From Diphasiastrum complanatum (lineage: Eukaryota > Streptophyta > Lycopodiopsida > Lycopodiales > Lycopodiaceae): a stretch of DNA of 64,000 nt. The notes beneath the pieces were generated by a model. It searched no databases, had not been told where the DNA came from, and saw only the letters and a list, made by a program, of their open reading frames with translations. The DNA is taken from the NCBI GenBank assembly GCA_029204225.1, contig CM055107.1, positions 3,726,706 to 3,790,705 of the forward strand, read 5' to 3'. Positions 37,747 to 49,217 of the stretch are shown piece after piece (position 1 is the stretch's first letter; each line of letters starts with the position of its first letter). The translations under genes were made by a program, and so were the position numbers.

Positions 37747-39350
37747 TTATAGCATGCTAGAATTGCATATATCACTAAGATCTTTGACATTACTCAATAA
37801 AAGATTCATCGAGTTAGTATCCACTAAGCAATGCAAACTTCTCCAAAGGAACGGGTACAAATTGCTGGCATATTTTAAAGTCAATTTTTGATATAGTTTT
37901 GGTTGACTGAGAGAACATTCCCAATCATTATTCACGTCCATACATTCTGGATAAGTGCGTGAATTAGATATTTGCAATTGGGTTCTAGAGAATCCATAGG
38001 AATAAGGTTCTCCAACAGAAGCCACTTGAAGCTCTTGACTAATGGATCCATGAGGCATCAAACCATAATCTAGAGTATTGATATGAGTTGAATTTCCATG
38101 GAATAGTGAAATCTCTTCATTACAGACAATATTCTTGTTGATTACCTCAGACTCCATTAAATTGTTGTCAAAAATAAAGATATTCTCAAAAGCTCCCAAA
38201 AAATCAAATTGAAATGATTCGCAGATTGTATTTTCAAAATAGCCACTCAATTCCAATCCATAGAATATCGATGCCCTATAGTCCTCATTCTGAAAGTTTG
38301 GTGAATGCCTTAATTGAGTTTCTTTGAGCATAGCAGTATTCTCAATTTGACGGCCCATAGTCGCTTGTCCATTGATTAGATTAAGACATTGATGTAGGTC
38401 ATGTTCCTGACTTTGATGGTTGAAGTGAGACTGGGACCATCTGTTGGAATTTTTGATTGTACTCAGCAACTATAGTTATCTGGTTCAAAGAACACCATTG
38501 GATGAAGTTGGATCGATTGAAGATCTGTCTATAAACTATTTTGAAATTTAACCAATTCTCAAGAAGAAACTTGTGAACAATGTTCCACCATGACTGAACA
38601 CTTCCTTGGAAACCCGATGAAGCGAAAGAAACCATACTACTATCACGAATACCTCCACTATAGTTATATTCTAGATCTTCTAGCCAATTGTCTACATTAA
38701 TGGAGTGAATGCTTCCATCAAAGGTAGGACTAACGTATTCAGACAGTCATTGGTTGTAACAATAAGATTTCCGTTGAGCAGTGACATTCCACCATTCATT
38801 GATATGGTTTGTAGATAAGTGCTCCAGAGCAAGCGCACGATCCATCATATCGCGTAACTCCATAAAACTAGCGGCATGAAAGGATTTGGAAAGATTTGGT
38901 TGAAGCACATTTTTTATAGGCGTTTGAAGAAAATTTAAATAGTAGTCCAAACATTTTCTATACTCAAATCTTGTCTTTGGAACCAATGCCAAAAATTGTT
39001 GATTGAATTGATGTACAAATCTAGTTTGCTTGAGCAATTCAAACGATTTCATGTAGAATCTTGTAAAACTATCAATCCAAGCAATTTTGAATTTACTCCA
39101 AAGCTTTCTGATTGGATGTGCTTGAGTATCCCACCATGCTTGAACTTGTCCATGAAAGCACAATGAAGCGAAATAGATTTTATCCTCTTTAGAATAACGA
39201 TGATGACGGAAATAAGCTTCCAATTTAGTCAACCAATCATCAATGTTGATTGAACTTGGTTGTCCATCACATGCAAGGCTGTGACGTATGATTTCAGATT
39301 GTATTTCATCAATAGATGGAAGTTGAATGTTTGACTATAACGGTAATCCA
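37747..39350 (-). mobile_element. Gypsy-B: Ty3/gypsy remnant with two gag copies
   Basis: Minus strand. 38747-39232 encodes 161 residues of gag: MTKLEAYFRHHRYSKEDKIY, FHGQVQAWWDTQ, FVHQFNQQFLALVPKTRFEY, with the G-x-x-x-x-W-W capsid signature. About 610 bp downstream, 38399-38635 repeats the pattern (SSGFQGSVQSWWNIVHKF and VAEYNQKFQQMVPVS). A 240-codon open frame, 37747-38469, follows with no motif I know, perhaps the spacer between gag and protease. RT, integrase and LTRs were not found. Confidence 0.72.
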
Positions 39351-39931
39351 TCATTAATGACTAGTGAAGACTTGTGGATTATGAATTCACCGTCTAAAAT
39401 TTATTCAGAATGGTATTTTACAGGTTGTAAAATGCTCTTCTTCACCCACTTAAAGATTCTGAGTCCTCGAAGAATACATTGGTTGTGAATGGAATATGTA
39501 ATAAATTGAAATGAAGTAGCAGTTATGTTCAATTTGCCACCATGAGCAATTTGGCTGTTACAGCATCAAATCCCGAGCTCAAACGAAGATTCGAAAATGA
39601 AAAAAAAACAAATGGAAAGTAATCATTACAAACTTTCGATAACTTAGCAATGTCAAACTCGTCGTTCTGATCACTTTCCGTTCTTAGCCGACTGAAATCT
39701 GAACTCAAATAAAAAAGTTATGAAAGTTTTAAGAGAATTCAAAAAATGGATTAATTACAACTTTGAAAAAGGATGTTAAAGAAAATTACAAATTTGTATT
39801 CAATAAAACTTGAAGTCCATGATATGTTGGAGTGCTCATTGAAGAACTTGTGAGAATCTTAAAAAAAATTAAAAAATTTGGCAATAATTTTTTTTTCTCA
39901 ATTGGCGGACCGGATCTCGACCGGCGGGTCA
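39351..39931. other. Intergenic, nothing recognised
   Basis: AT-rich; no gene or defined repeat. Confidence 0.5.
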
Positions 39932-40031
39932 GAAGAGAGGCGTGAGGAAGTGATCACAGCCGGACCGAAAGTGAGGCGTGAGGAAGTGATCTCAACCGGA
40001 CCGGAAGTGAGGCGTGAAGGATCTCGACCGA
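39932..40031. repeat. 36-bp tandem repeat, about 2.8 copies
   Basis: GAGGCGTGAGGAAGTGATC recurs every 36 bp (39937, 39973, and 40009 as GAGGCGTGAAGG). The unit is 12 codons, so the plus-strand frame from about 39878 to 40072 stays open and encodes REEVI(T/S)(A/T)GP(K/E)VR repeats. Confidence 0.85.
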
Positions 40032-40343
40032 GCCGCGGACCAGATCTCAGTTCTCACAACAGCCTATGCTAGATTGGATGCACAATAACGATGCATTGCT
40101 CATGAGGGCAAGATCAACAGAAAGCAATCTACTGTTGATTCAGTGACCGCGCTGGAATTAAGTCATCTAGCTATTAATCGTCTTTTTTCCAGTGAATCAG
40201 AAATGACCCGAGAGAAGGTAGTGTGATGCTTTTGAATATTCTTAGGGAGAAGGATGGGTTACTGTTGATTTTCGAGCGTCACATCAAGCAATTAGAAGAG
40301 CAAAATTGATGGCTACACACTCAAATGCTGGAGACTGATCTGA

Positions 40344-40715
40344 TTGCTTGCTCATGGAGGTGGCGCATTTTCTGGAAGGGATCCAACAAAAGTGGACCGC
40401 AGTGGTGCATACATTGTTCGACAAGCAGCAAAGAGCATTGTTACAGCAGGTCTAGGTCGTCGTTGCATTGTGCAAGTATCCTATGCCATAGGAGTTCCAC
40501 AACCACTTTTTGTGTTTGTTCACACCTACGGCACGGAGAAGATCCTTGACTCTCAAATTTTGAATCTGATCAAGGAAAGCTTTGATTTCCACCCAGGCAT
40601 GATTGCAATTAGCCTTGATCTAAAGCGAGGAGGCAACAGATACCTCAATTTGGGAGCAGTGCAGATATCTCTGTGGAGTGTGCGGTATGCTTGCCTTAGG
40701 ATTAGGCTAGGTTAG
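40344..40715 (+). pseudogene. S-adenosylmethionine synthetase, C-terminal fragment
   Basis: Seen: plus-strand frame reads [60 protein letters not shown], then [19 protein letters not shown], after which the match decays. This is the C-terminal third of SAM synthetase (ATP + methionine to AdoMet), including the glycine-rich GGGAFSG loop. The N-terminal two-thirds and the normal C-terminal end (AAYGHFGR...) are missing. Substitutions such as V-D-T-Y to V-H-T-Y suggest relaxed constraint. No introns are expected here in plants, so a processed copy cannot be distinguished from a genomic fragment. Pseudogene. Confidence 0.88.
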
Positions 40716-41506
40716 GTTAGATTAGGTTTAGGTCACGTGGAGTAATATTAGGGCTGGAAAGGTAGGGTTAGTTTTTTCTTAATTAAACTTCAAATTGAAG
40801 AAATCGAAAAAAAATTTACAACAGGCACCAAACTTCAAATTTGAAGTGTTGAAGTGCTTCTCTCTCACTTGTAAATTTTTTTTTCAGAATTCTGGCTAGT
40901 CTGACAAATCTCCACTAATTTGATAATAACTCAATATTGATCCAAATCACACAAGCTCAAGCTAACAACAAGCTCTATCAGCCTATAGGATCAGATCAAT
41001 GATTGAATGTGATTTGATTGGTCAAAATTACAACAGAACAGGTTTGAAAATTTTGAAGAAGAAAAACTAGCAAAACTAGAGCTAGGAATCAAGAATTGTC
41101 ATAACTCTTTGGATACTAATCCAAATGACCTGTTATATGGATCATATCAAAGCTAAGACAATGCTCTAAAATCCTACATAAAGAAACTTGAGATTAAATC
41201 TCAAATCAAATCTGAAAAATTCAAACAAAGTGAAAGAGAATTTTTAGTCACCTATTTTGACAGCTTTTGGAAAAATTGCAATAAATTTTGCATCTCTTAC
41301 CCAAATTGCTTGCAAATTGGTGCAAATGAAAGCTAAGACAAAGCTTTACAAAATTATTGAAACAAAACAAATTTGAATGTCAAAAATTGATTTGTACAGA
41401 CCTAGAATTCTCAAACTTAAAAACTAGTTAAAAGAAAGCTACAAATGCAATAAACTTATCAAATCTAATGAAATTCGCATAGAATCATCAAGAATTTAGG
41501 ATCTAT
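40716..41506 (-). other. Leader-like non-coding sequence beside an LTR
   Basis: A-rich, without ORFs, ending at a perfect initiator-Met primer site (41507-41518, minus strand). By position it is the untranslated leader of a minus-strand LTR element whose LTR is 41524-42043; the coding part is missing or was never present (TRIM/LARD-like). Confidence 0.45.
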
Positions 41507-41518
41507 GCTCTGATACCA
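41507..41518 (-). other. Primer-binding site for initiator Met tRNA
   Basis: Minus strand TGGTATCAGAGC, the standard plant LTR-retrotransposon primer site, five bases from the adjoining LTR. Confidence 0.85.
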
Positions 41519-41523
41519 AAAAA

Positions 41524-42043
41524 TGTCATGTGCCAAATCCCAAACTAATAGCAATAACAATGAAGTAAAGCTAAAAGCAAGAAGAGAACAATACAATCAT
41601 GATTTATCAATAGAATGCTAGAAACAATGAGATCACAATGGAATCACATTAGTAATTGAAAGAGTACAAGCTATGAACATGAGCAATGATTCATGTGGAT
41701 AGGGCACATGAGACCTAGCAATAGAGATCCCTATGGCTCACATTCACAAAGAAGCTAGAAGCCCTCACTTGCAAATGAGCCAAAAAGATTCACAAATTGA
41801 TGTCTCTTGCCTAGTTATAGACAATGCTCTTACTTAACTAAACATAACTATCTTGAGAGATAGTCAGCCCTTGTTAAGTATTATCTAAACTACATTGGGC
41901 CCTTATTGGCCTATTATCCTTATTAATTACTTTGGAGGGCCTAAAGAGGGAACCGCCTTGTTCTTAAGGCTAATAGCTCCTTTTGGGCCTACAAAGCTTA
42001 CATTGGATATTATCTTGCATGGATGTACTAATAGTACATGACA
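41524..42043 (-). repeat. LTR, TGTCATGT family
   Basis: Plus strand starts TGTCATGTGCC and ends GTACATGACA, giving the short inverted terminal repeat expected of an LTR of about 520 bp. It sits beside the primer site. No second copy in the window; related sequences are at 17079-17593 and about 50943-51172. Confidence 0.8.
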
Positions 42044-42639
42044 AAGTTCACACAAGATCGAAGGCCAAGGATTTATTTGCTTTCAATTTTCAAATGAGAA
42101 ATAACAACTAGAAAGATCAGATAGAATGAATGATAAGCATAGCAATATTAACATAGATCTGAACGCAGAACAAAGAACTGTATCAGATTAAGTATATCAT
42201 GTATACATGTCAATAATGTGGTAGAGCAAAAGACAATAGCGGACGAAACCACGTGTCCTACGAAGCTTATACAATTTGTAAAGGAATAAAACCTTATTGC
42301 TGACAATCAAGAATCAATGCACAAGGCATCTACTTCGTCTCATTCATCAACTCATTCACTCATTAACGTGAATACACAAATGGTATCCAGTATATATACA
42401 TTATATTATAGGTGTGCAGATGTGGAAAGTACAGAGTGGATGTGCTGTCTGTAAGAGATCTTGGGTGGCTGCAGTCGTTGTCCAATCTGTTAGCGCAGCT
42501 GCATGGGGTGAGCATGAAAAGGGTGCGACGTCAGTCAGTGCTGAAGTGATCGTTAGTGATGACAATGCAAAAAGTGCGTCACTCTTACAAGTAGCCTTAG
42601 GATTAGATTTACGGTTGTATTGATACAAATTGATGTTTG

Positions 42640-43752
42640 ACAGCAAATTTCTCAAATAAAACGCTTCCTTAATAGATTGAGAAACAACAACGTATTCTGC
42701 TTTGATAGAAAAAAGTACAATAGAGGTTTGCTTACGACTGTTTTACGAAATAGGATCGTCGTTGAAGAATAATGTAAATCTAGATGTGGACTTACGATTG
42801 TCTGCATCTCCTCCCTAGCTTGCATCAGAATAACCACTGAGCTAATGAAGATTGTCGTTGTTGACATCTCCATAGCAGATGCACTGGTCCATGGTAGTTC
42901 GAATATACCTCATGACTCGAATAAGAGCCTTCCAATGGGTAATGCCAGGATTAGCCATGTATTGGCTGAGTGAGCTAACAGCAAAAGAGATATCTGGTCT
43001 TGTACAGACCATTGCGTACATGAGAGATTCTAGTATCGATCAATACAGATACTCTCTCATTTGCTCCTCTTCCTGCTTGGTCTGGGAACATTGGTCCTTT
43101 GACAAATGCAGGTCTGGATCCATTGGTGAGTGAGCTAATTTACAATTCATCAAATTGTATCTGTTAAAAACATTATGAAGATACCTTTGTTGAGTGATGT
43201 AAATCAGTCGATTTGCTCTGTCTCTGTGGATTTGAATTCCCAGACAGAAGTGAGCTTCACCCAGATCAGTCATGTCAATTCTAAGAACAACGTCTGTTTT
43301 AAATCCTTAACCATATTGGTATCGTTGCTGAAGAGCAACGTATCATCCACGTACAAGGTGATGATAATGAAGAATTGATGCACTGACTTCAAATAGACAT
43401 TGCAATCAATAGTGCTTGGTTTGAATCCTTGTTCAATGAGGAATGTGTTGATCCTCTGAAACCAAGCCCTGGCAGACTGTTTCAAGCCGTACAGTACTTT
43501 GTGGAGTTTACAGACACGATTCTTCATGCCTTTCAGAACGTATCCTTCGGGCTAGATCATGTAGATATCTTCTTGTATAACTCCATTCAGATAGGCTGTT
43601 TGTACATCAAGTTGATGTACTTCGAAGTCGGCAGCTGCAAAATAAGACAAGAGCATTAGGATCGACGAATGTTTGATGATTGGACTAAAAGTCTCACTGT
43701 AGTTGACATTCGGGATCTGGGTGAATCCTCGTGCTACTAGTCTAGCCTTCCT
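42640..43752 (-). pseudogene. Copia-2 reverse transcriptase and truncated RNase H
   Basis: ARLVARGFTQIPNVNYSETF near 43740, VCKLHKVLYGLKQSARAWFQ at 43270-43527, LYVDDTLLFS (catalytic YVDD), LGEAHFCLGIQIHRDRANRL, and an RNase H part with RPDISFAVSSLSQYM and SIKAEYVVVSQS to about 42640. Several frame changes; RNase H stops before its C-terminal third. Confidence 0.87.
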
Positions 43753-45027
43753 TCAATCAATTGTTCCGTTGGCATTATATTTGATCTTAAAGATCCATTT
43801 GCAATCAATGATATTACAGCCAATATGAGCTTCGACTAATGACCATGTCTGATTCTTGATCAGAGAGAAATATTCTTTGTCCATGGCTTCTCTCCAGAGA
43901 TCAGAGTCTGGTTGGCTAAGTGCCTCTTTGACTATCGTCGGTTCCTGCATTAAGAGACAGGCAGACTCATGAGTATACCTTGTGGGCTGGTACGTACGCA
44001 CTCGGCTTGATCTTCTGGGAGGATTCAACTGATGAACTGCTCCTGGGACTTGTTGCTGGGAAGCAGCAACATCTTCGTCTGATTCGTTGTCTCGAAGTGG
44101 GTCAATAATACATACGCCTGAGCCATAAGCTCGGACTGTCGTGTCAACGGCAGGTGATGAAGGTTCTTCTTGAGCAATATCCTTGCCTTTGAGGTCGACG
44201 AATTGATCCTCGATAAAGACTGTATCCCGGCTATACAAGATTCGCTGGGTATCAGGATCGCATAGCTTGTAAGTGTTATCAAACGAAGTATATCCGATCA
44301 GGATGGTCTTGAGACCTTGGAAGTCCAATTTCTTCCTTGTGTCCTTTGGGATCTGCGCATAGGCAATGCACCCAAACACTCTTAGGTTCTTCAAAGAAGA
44401 CTTAGAGCCTATCCACATCTCGTGGGGTGTCTTGTCTGAGAGGGCCTTGGTCAAACATCTGTTCTGGATGTAAGTTGTAGTGGAGACAGCTTCAGGCCAA
44501 AATCTCTTGGGCAACAATGCATGCGATAGCATACATTTAGCAGATTCGACCAGAGTACGGTTCTTCCTCTCAACTAAGCCATTAGACTGAGGACTGTAAG
44601 GAGTGATGAATTGCTGCTCAATGCCTTGGCTTTGGCAGTACTCCCTAACTCGACAGAGATATATATATTCTCCACTGTTGTCTGACCTTAGGGCCTTGAT
44701 CGTCCTTCCAGTCTCCTTTTCTACATGCTCCTTGAAGATTCTGAAGCAGTTAAAGGCTTCTGATTTCTTCTTTATAAAGTACACCATAGTCCTTCTGGAG
44801 AATTCGTCAATAAAGGTTATAAAATACTTGGCATCCTTCAGCGAAGGATTTTTCATCGGGCAACAAATATCTGAATGTACAACATCTAGCAATCCTCTAG
44901 CAACATGCTGATGGCTTGACTTAAATGGTTTCCTAGTCTGTTTACCAACTAGACAGTCTTGACAGACTGGTAATTCGATTTTTTTGTGAGGATAGTCGAG
45001 ATTAAGAACAATAAATTGTCTAGACAT
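43753..45027 (-). CDS. Copia-2 integrase
   Basis: 424 codons open. Core domain: VHSDICCPMKNPSLKDAKYF, TFIDEFSRRTMVYFIKKKSE, ALRSDNSGEYIYLCRVREYC, FITPYSPQSNGLVERKNRTL, so the three catalytic acidic residues (D, D, E) are present. The C-terminal GKE-like region and the join to RT (W-R-E-A-M-D-K-E-Y...CKWIFKIKY) are present. The longest undamaged piece of any element here. Confidence 0.92.
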   Translation of the reverse strand: MSRQFIVLNLDYPHKKIELPVCQDCLVGKQTRKPFKSSHQHVARGLLDVVHSDICCPMKNPSLKDAKYFITFIDEFSRRTMVYFIKKKSEAFNCFRIFKEHVEKETGRTIKALRSDNSGEYIYLCRVREYCQSQGIEQQFITPYSPQSNGLVERKNRTLVESAKCMLSHALLPKRFWPEAVSTTTYIQNRCLTKALSDKTPHEMWIGSKSSLKNLRVFGCIAYAQIPKDTRKKLDFQGLKTILIGYTSFDNTYKLCDPDTQRILYSRDTVFIEDQFVDLKGKDIAQEEPSSPAVDTTVRAYGSGVCIIDPLRDNESDEDVAASQQQVPGAVHQLNPPRRSSRVRTYQPTRYTHESACLLMQEPTIVKEALSQPDSDLWREAMDKEYFSLIKNQTWSLVEAHIGCNIIDCKWIFKIKYNANGTID

Positions 45028-45115
45028 TTGTTGTACAACAACATGATTTAAATGACCAAGTCTATAATGCCAAAGTAGACCTTTATTTGAATGAATTGAA
45101 GTACCGAGAGCCTGA

Positions 45116-45574
45116 CTAGAGGCAGAAAAACAATGAACTCAACTTATACAAGTATCCATGCCTCTTTCCGAGTGCTAGGATCTTGTCTGTCCTATCAACT
45201 ACTTTACATTGATCACATTCGAACTCTACTCTATGTCCTAGATCTGTGATTCTGCTTACAGAGAGCAGATTCGTAGATAACTTTGGTACATACAAGACTT
45301 TAGAGAGTAGCTTAGAATGATCATTTGCAAAGCATAATCTTACAGTGCCTTCACCTTTTATAGCTTGTATGCTATTGTCGCCAAGGTAAAGAAATTTTTG
45401 AGTACTGTAAGGTGTATAGGACTCGAAATAGCCAATGAGACTAGTCATGTGCTGAGTGGCTCCGGAATCCAAAAACCAAGAACTGTCGCCAGATGCTCCT
45501 TGACGATTGGTCATGAAAGCATCATGATCCGCTTCTTGAATAGGCTGTGGAGCTTCTACAGCTGCATTTGCCAC
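45116..45574 (-). CDS. Copia-2 protease segment
   Basis: Reads SSWFLDSGATQHMT, with the DSGA aspartic protease site intact, then LYLGDNSIQAIKGEGTVRL and VLYVPKLSTNLLSVSRITDL. About 150 codons open before a stop. Confidence 0.85.
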   Translation of the reverse strand: MANAAVEAPQPIQEADHDAFMTNRQGASGDSSWFLDSGATQHMTSLIGYFESYTPYSTQKFLYLGDNSIQAIKGEGTVRLCFANDHSKLLSKVLYVPKLSTNLLSVSRITDLGHRVEFECDQCKVVDRTDKILALGKRHGYLYKLSSLFFCL

Positions 45575-46348
45575 TTGATTCGACTGCCCTTTGCTATTGT
45601 TCTTCGCTTGAAGTATTCAGCAGTCTTGTATTTTGTGTTTTGTATCTTTGTCTGTGGATTCGATTGTTCCTTGTGCTGAGCTAGTTTCTGGTCTGGCTTT
45701 GATTGCTTCGGGCCTTTCTTCTTCTTCTGCTTTGTTGTGCTCTTGTTGGTGTACAAGGCATGAGAATCAGCTTGAGGCTTCGTTCCTTCGCGTGTCTTCC
45801 TATAACAACATAGTAATGACTCTCGAAAGAGTCAATTTTGGATGAGCCATGATCATCACCCAACTGTTGTAAGAACTTGGCAAGCTTGTAAGCAATTGCA
45901 TCACTGTGTCTTGATCGTCTATGATAGATCCGACAGTGGCCATTTGTCTTAGCAGGTTCTTGAATTGATTAATGTGATTCTGCAAAGAATCACCATTCAT
46001 CATCTTCAGGGAGTAGAATTTCTTCCTAAGATGTAGCTTGGAAGCTATATCTCGCACTTCGTATAGTGTGCTCAAGATGTCCCAGACTTCTTTCGATGTC
46101 TGAGCCTCGGATACATGGCCGATCTGGGTGTCCGTGATGTTGAGGATGATCAGCGCGAAAGCATTTCCATCCTTCAGCTTCCATCTGGCGATTGTCGCGT
46201 CGTCCGTTTTGGGTTTCCCTTTTGCACCTGTAACAACGTCGTACAATTCTTTTGCCATTAGTACAGTTTTCATCTTGACTTTCCACAGATGGTAATTGGC
46301 TCCATCAAGCTTGTCCATGATAGGACTGGCTTTTCCTTGAGAATCCAT
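45575..46348 (-). pseudogene. Copia-2 gag
   Basis: 45800-46348 reads MDSQGKASPIMDKLDGANYH and continues with the UBN2-type capsid: WDILSTLYEVRDIASKLHLR and LLTSLPSSYNSWV. Continuation at 45556-45756 is Lys-rich, and where a CCHC knuckle is expected the cysteines are gone (KIQNTKYKTAEYFKR). Most of the capsid is intact. Confidence 0.85.
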
Positions 46349-46493
46349 GTGGAAGAGTTAGTCTGAGTGATAGGAGAAACTATCAGTGACTTAAGTATGA
46401 AAATCTGATACTGAAAAATACTAAACAAGAAAACAATTACTCTATCGGCTAGTAGAGTCTTGTACTGTGGAAGCTTATCAAGTTATGAAAATA

Positions 46494-46505
46494 GCTCTGA
46501 TACCA
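46494..46505 (-). other. Primer-binding site of copia-2
   Basis: Minus strand TGGTATCAGAGC with no spacer after the LTR. Confidence 0.9.
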
Positions 46506-47416
46506 TGTTGGAGAGAGAGAGAGATGAAAGAGTTGATAAAAGGTGTCGTATGTTAGAAACAAAAAATAAGCTCAAAGAGGTAAGACGAACATGAAACGAG
46601 AAACGAACTCGAACAGAAAATGTTCGTGCGCAGCGGAACGAGCTATAGGACTCTCTCCATAAGCATGACTACGCCTATCAGAACGAACAAAATGGTAGTG
46701 ATGGGAATCACAGTCGTTCTTGATTACGTAGCCAAACTTTAATAAATGAATGAAGCTCCAGAAGAATGGTTTGTCGCGAATAGTAAGACAAACTTTTCGT
46801 CACGAATGATTCGCAAAGAGCTAGACGGCGCTCGACTAATAATTAGTCGTGAATGATTCATGAAAGACAAGACTAAATGTTAGTCGTCTATTACCAGAAA
46901 GAACAACTAGAAAGATCAGACAGAATGAATGATAAGCATAGCAATATTAACATAGATCTGAACGAAGAACAAAAAACTATATCAGATTAAGTATATCATG
47001 TATACATGTCAATAATGCGGTAGAGCCCAAGATAATAGCGGACAAAACCGCATGCCCTACGAAGCTTATACAATCTATAAAGGAATAAAACCTTATTGTT
47101 GACAATCAAGAATCAATGCGCAAGGCATCTACTTCATCTCATTCATCAACTCATTCACTCATTAATGTGAATACACAAATGGTATCCACCCCAATATATA
47201 TACATTATATTATAGGTGTGTAGATGTGGAAAGTACAGAGTGGATGTGATGTATGTATGAGATTGTGGGTGGCTGCAATCGTTGTCCAATCTATTAGCAC
47301 AACTGCATGGGGTGAACGTGAAAAGGGTGCGACGTCAGTCAGTGCTGAAGTGATCATTGGTGATGACAATGCAAAAAGTGCGTCACTCTTACGAGTAGCT
47401 TAGGATTAGATTTACA
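46506..47416 (-). repeat. Copia-2 5' LTR
   Basis: On the minus strand it begins TGTAAATCTAATCC and ends CTCTCCAACA, directly before the primer site. The 3' counterpart is 42097-42613, which matches only its U3-side ~520 bp. Confidence 0.85.
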
Positions 47417-47589
47417 GGGTGTCTTTGCTTTTAGGGCACCTTTGGCATTTTGTAAGATAGTGTCCACTTTTCGTCTGTCACCATAACACGTGTAAAAACA
47501 TAGTGTCGCGATTCTTTCGCCTTTTCTTCGTCCGTGCGAATTTGCGTGTAAATATGTAGACTGCGTGACAACGTTAGTAAATATGTAGC

Positions 47590-49217
47590 ATGAATGGAAG
47601 TAGATTAAAATGGGATTTAAGGAGAGTAGAGGGAATAAATCCAACAGGTTTGGTTGTTCAAGATGCAAATGATGATGCTTTTGTGATGTCTTCATGTATG
47701 TTTGCTAATGATGGAAATCTAGATCCTTGGTGGATTGATAGTGGAGCAAGTTCACACATGACCTTTCACAAAGAGTAGTTTATTTCTTTGTTGGCATACG
47801 GAGATGAAAAGATGGTGATCTACACGACCCATGATGGTGAGTGTGCAATCAAAGGGATTGGCACAATTCCTATCTCTCTCTCTACAAATAGGAATGTTCA
47901 TTTGGGGATGTCTTGTTTATTCCATCTATTACCAATAATTTTCTTAGTGTGAATCAAATGCTAAGTAAAGGCCTCAAGGTTGAGTTTGATGGAGATGCTT
48001 GTATGATCAAAAGGAAGGATGTCTTGATTGGAAAAGGTAAAAGACAATGAAAGTTGTTCAAACTAGATGCTTGTGTTATTGCTAACCAAGTTGGATGTGT
48101 TGCAAGAGAGCAAATACCTATTCAAGAGGTTTGGCATAAAAGGATGGGACACCTCAACTTCAAGTCGTTGGAGGTAATGGCTAGGAAGAAGATTGTGATA
48201 GGTCTTCCAAGTTCCTTAAGTGGCATCAAACATGTTTGTGAGTCTTGTGCTTTGTCTAAGTCACATAGACTACCTTATACTAGATCTATATCTAAATCTA
48301 CAAAGCCTTTTCAACTTGTACATTCGGATATTCATGGATTTACTACAGTTAACAATAGTGGAGCTAAGATGTATGTGACATTGATTGATGATTTGGAAGA
48401 CTTTGTTGGATCTATCTACTAAAGAGCAAGGATGAAGTGTATGATGTCTTTATCAAGTTCAAGAATTCAAGGGAGAACCAATTTTCCACAAAGATCAAGT
48501 GCTTAAGAATTGACAATGGTGGTAGTACATATCTACCAAGTTCAAGGATTTTGTGTCGAGCATGGGATCAAGACGGAGTATACAACATCAAGGACCCCAC
48601 AACAAAATGGAGTGGCTGAAAGGAAGAATAGGACTTTATGTGAAAGTGCTAAAGCTATGAGGTTAAATGCTAATCTTGACAAACCATTTTGTGATCAAGC
48701 TTTGTTGTGTGCCAATTTCTTGTGCAATAGGTGGCCGAGTGCTATTTTGGATGGAAGGACAACTTTTGAGATGCTATTCAAGAGGAGGCCGAGTGTCAAC
48801 TTTCTAAGAACCTTTGGATGCACATGCTATGTCAACATTACTCTTGATGATAGGACCAAGGAGGATCCATCTGCAAGAAGAGATATTTTTGTTGGATATA
48901 GTGAGGTGAGTAAAGCCTACAAGGTTTACATTCCTTCTACTAACAAAGTGATTGTTGGTAGAGATGTCATTTTTTATGAGGGGAACATTCCAAAAGTGTC
49001 TTCAAGCATGATTGAAGGTAGTGTGGATGGATCTAACATTCTTGATGTTGATGAAAAGGATCCTACTTTGGATGGTGATGATGATGGACCTTCATCAAGT
49101 CAAAAGCCAAGGAGAACATCAAGGGAAAGACAAGTACCTTCAAGGCTCACATATGATCAAAAGGGTAAGCAAGTAGTTTCTAGAAATTATGTTTGCTTTC
49201 CTAACCTCTTTGGATGA
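47590..49217 (+). pseudogene. Copia-3 protease and integrase
   Basis: An aspartic protease motif (IDSGASSHM) is intact. Between 47780 and 48050 are stops and a frame change. The integrase zinc region and first core part (47.9-48.42 kb) have an altered IDDLEDFV in place of the usual IDDFSR, and a frame change at about 48500 separates them from the second core part with PQQNGVAERKNR and the C-terminal domain ending in SRLTYDQKGKQVV. Non-functional. Confidence 0.85.

Larger units (their letters stand above)
42097..47416 (-). mobile_element. Copia-2: Ty1/copia element, damaged 3' end
   Basis: Minus strand. The 5' LTR is 46506-47416 (911 bp), directly followed by a perfect primer site (46494-46505, TGGTATCAGAGC). 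Gag, protease, integrase and RT follow in copia order. RNase H is cut short at NLLSNINLYQY, where the sequence passes into the 3' LTR (42097-42613), which lacks the last ~390 bp present in the 5' LTR. Both copies share GATCTGAACG, ATGTATACATGTC and the final TTAGGATTAGATTTAC. Confidence 0.88.
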
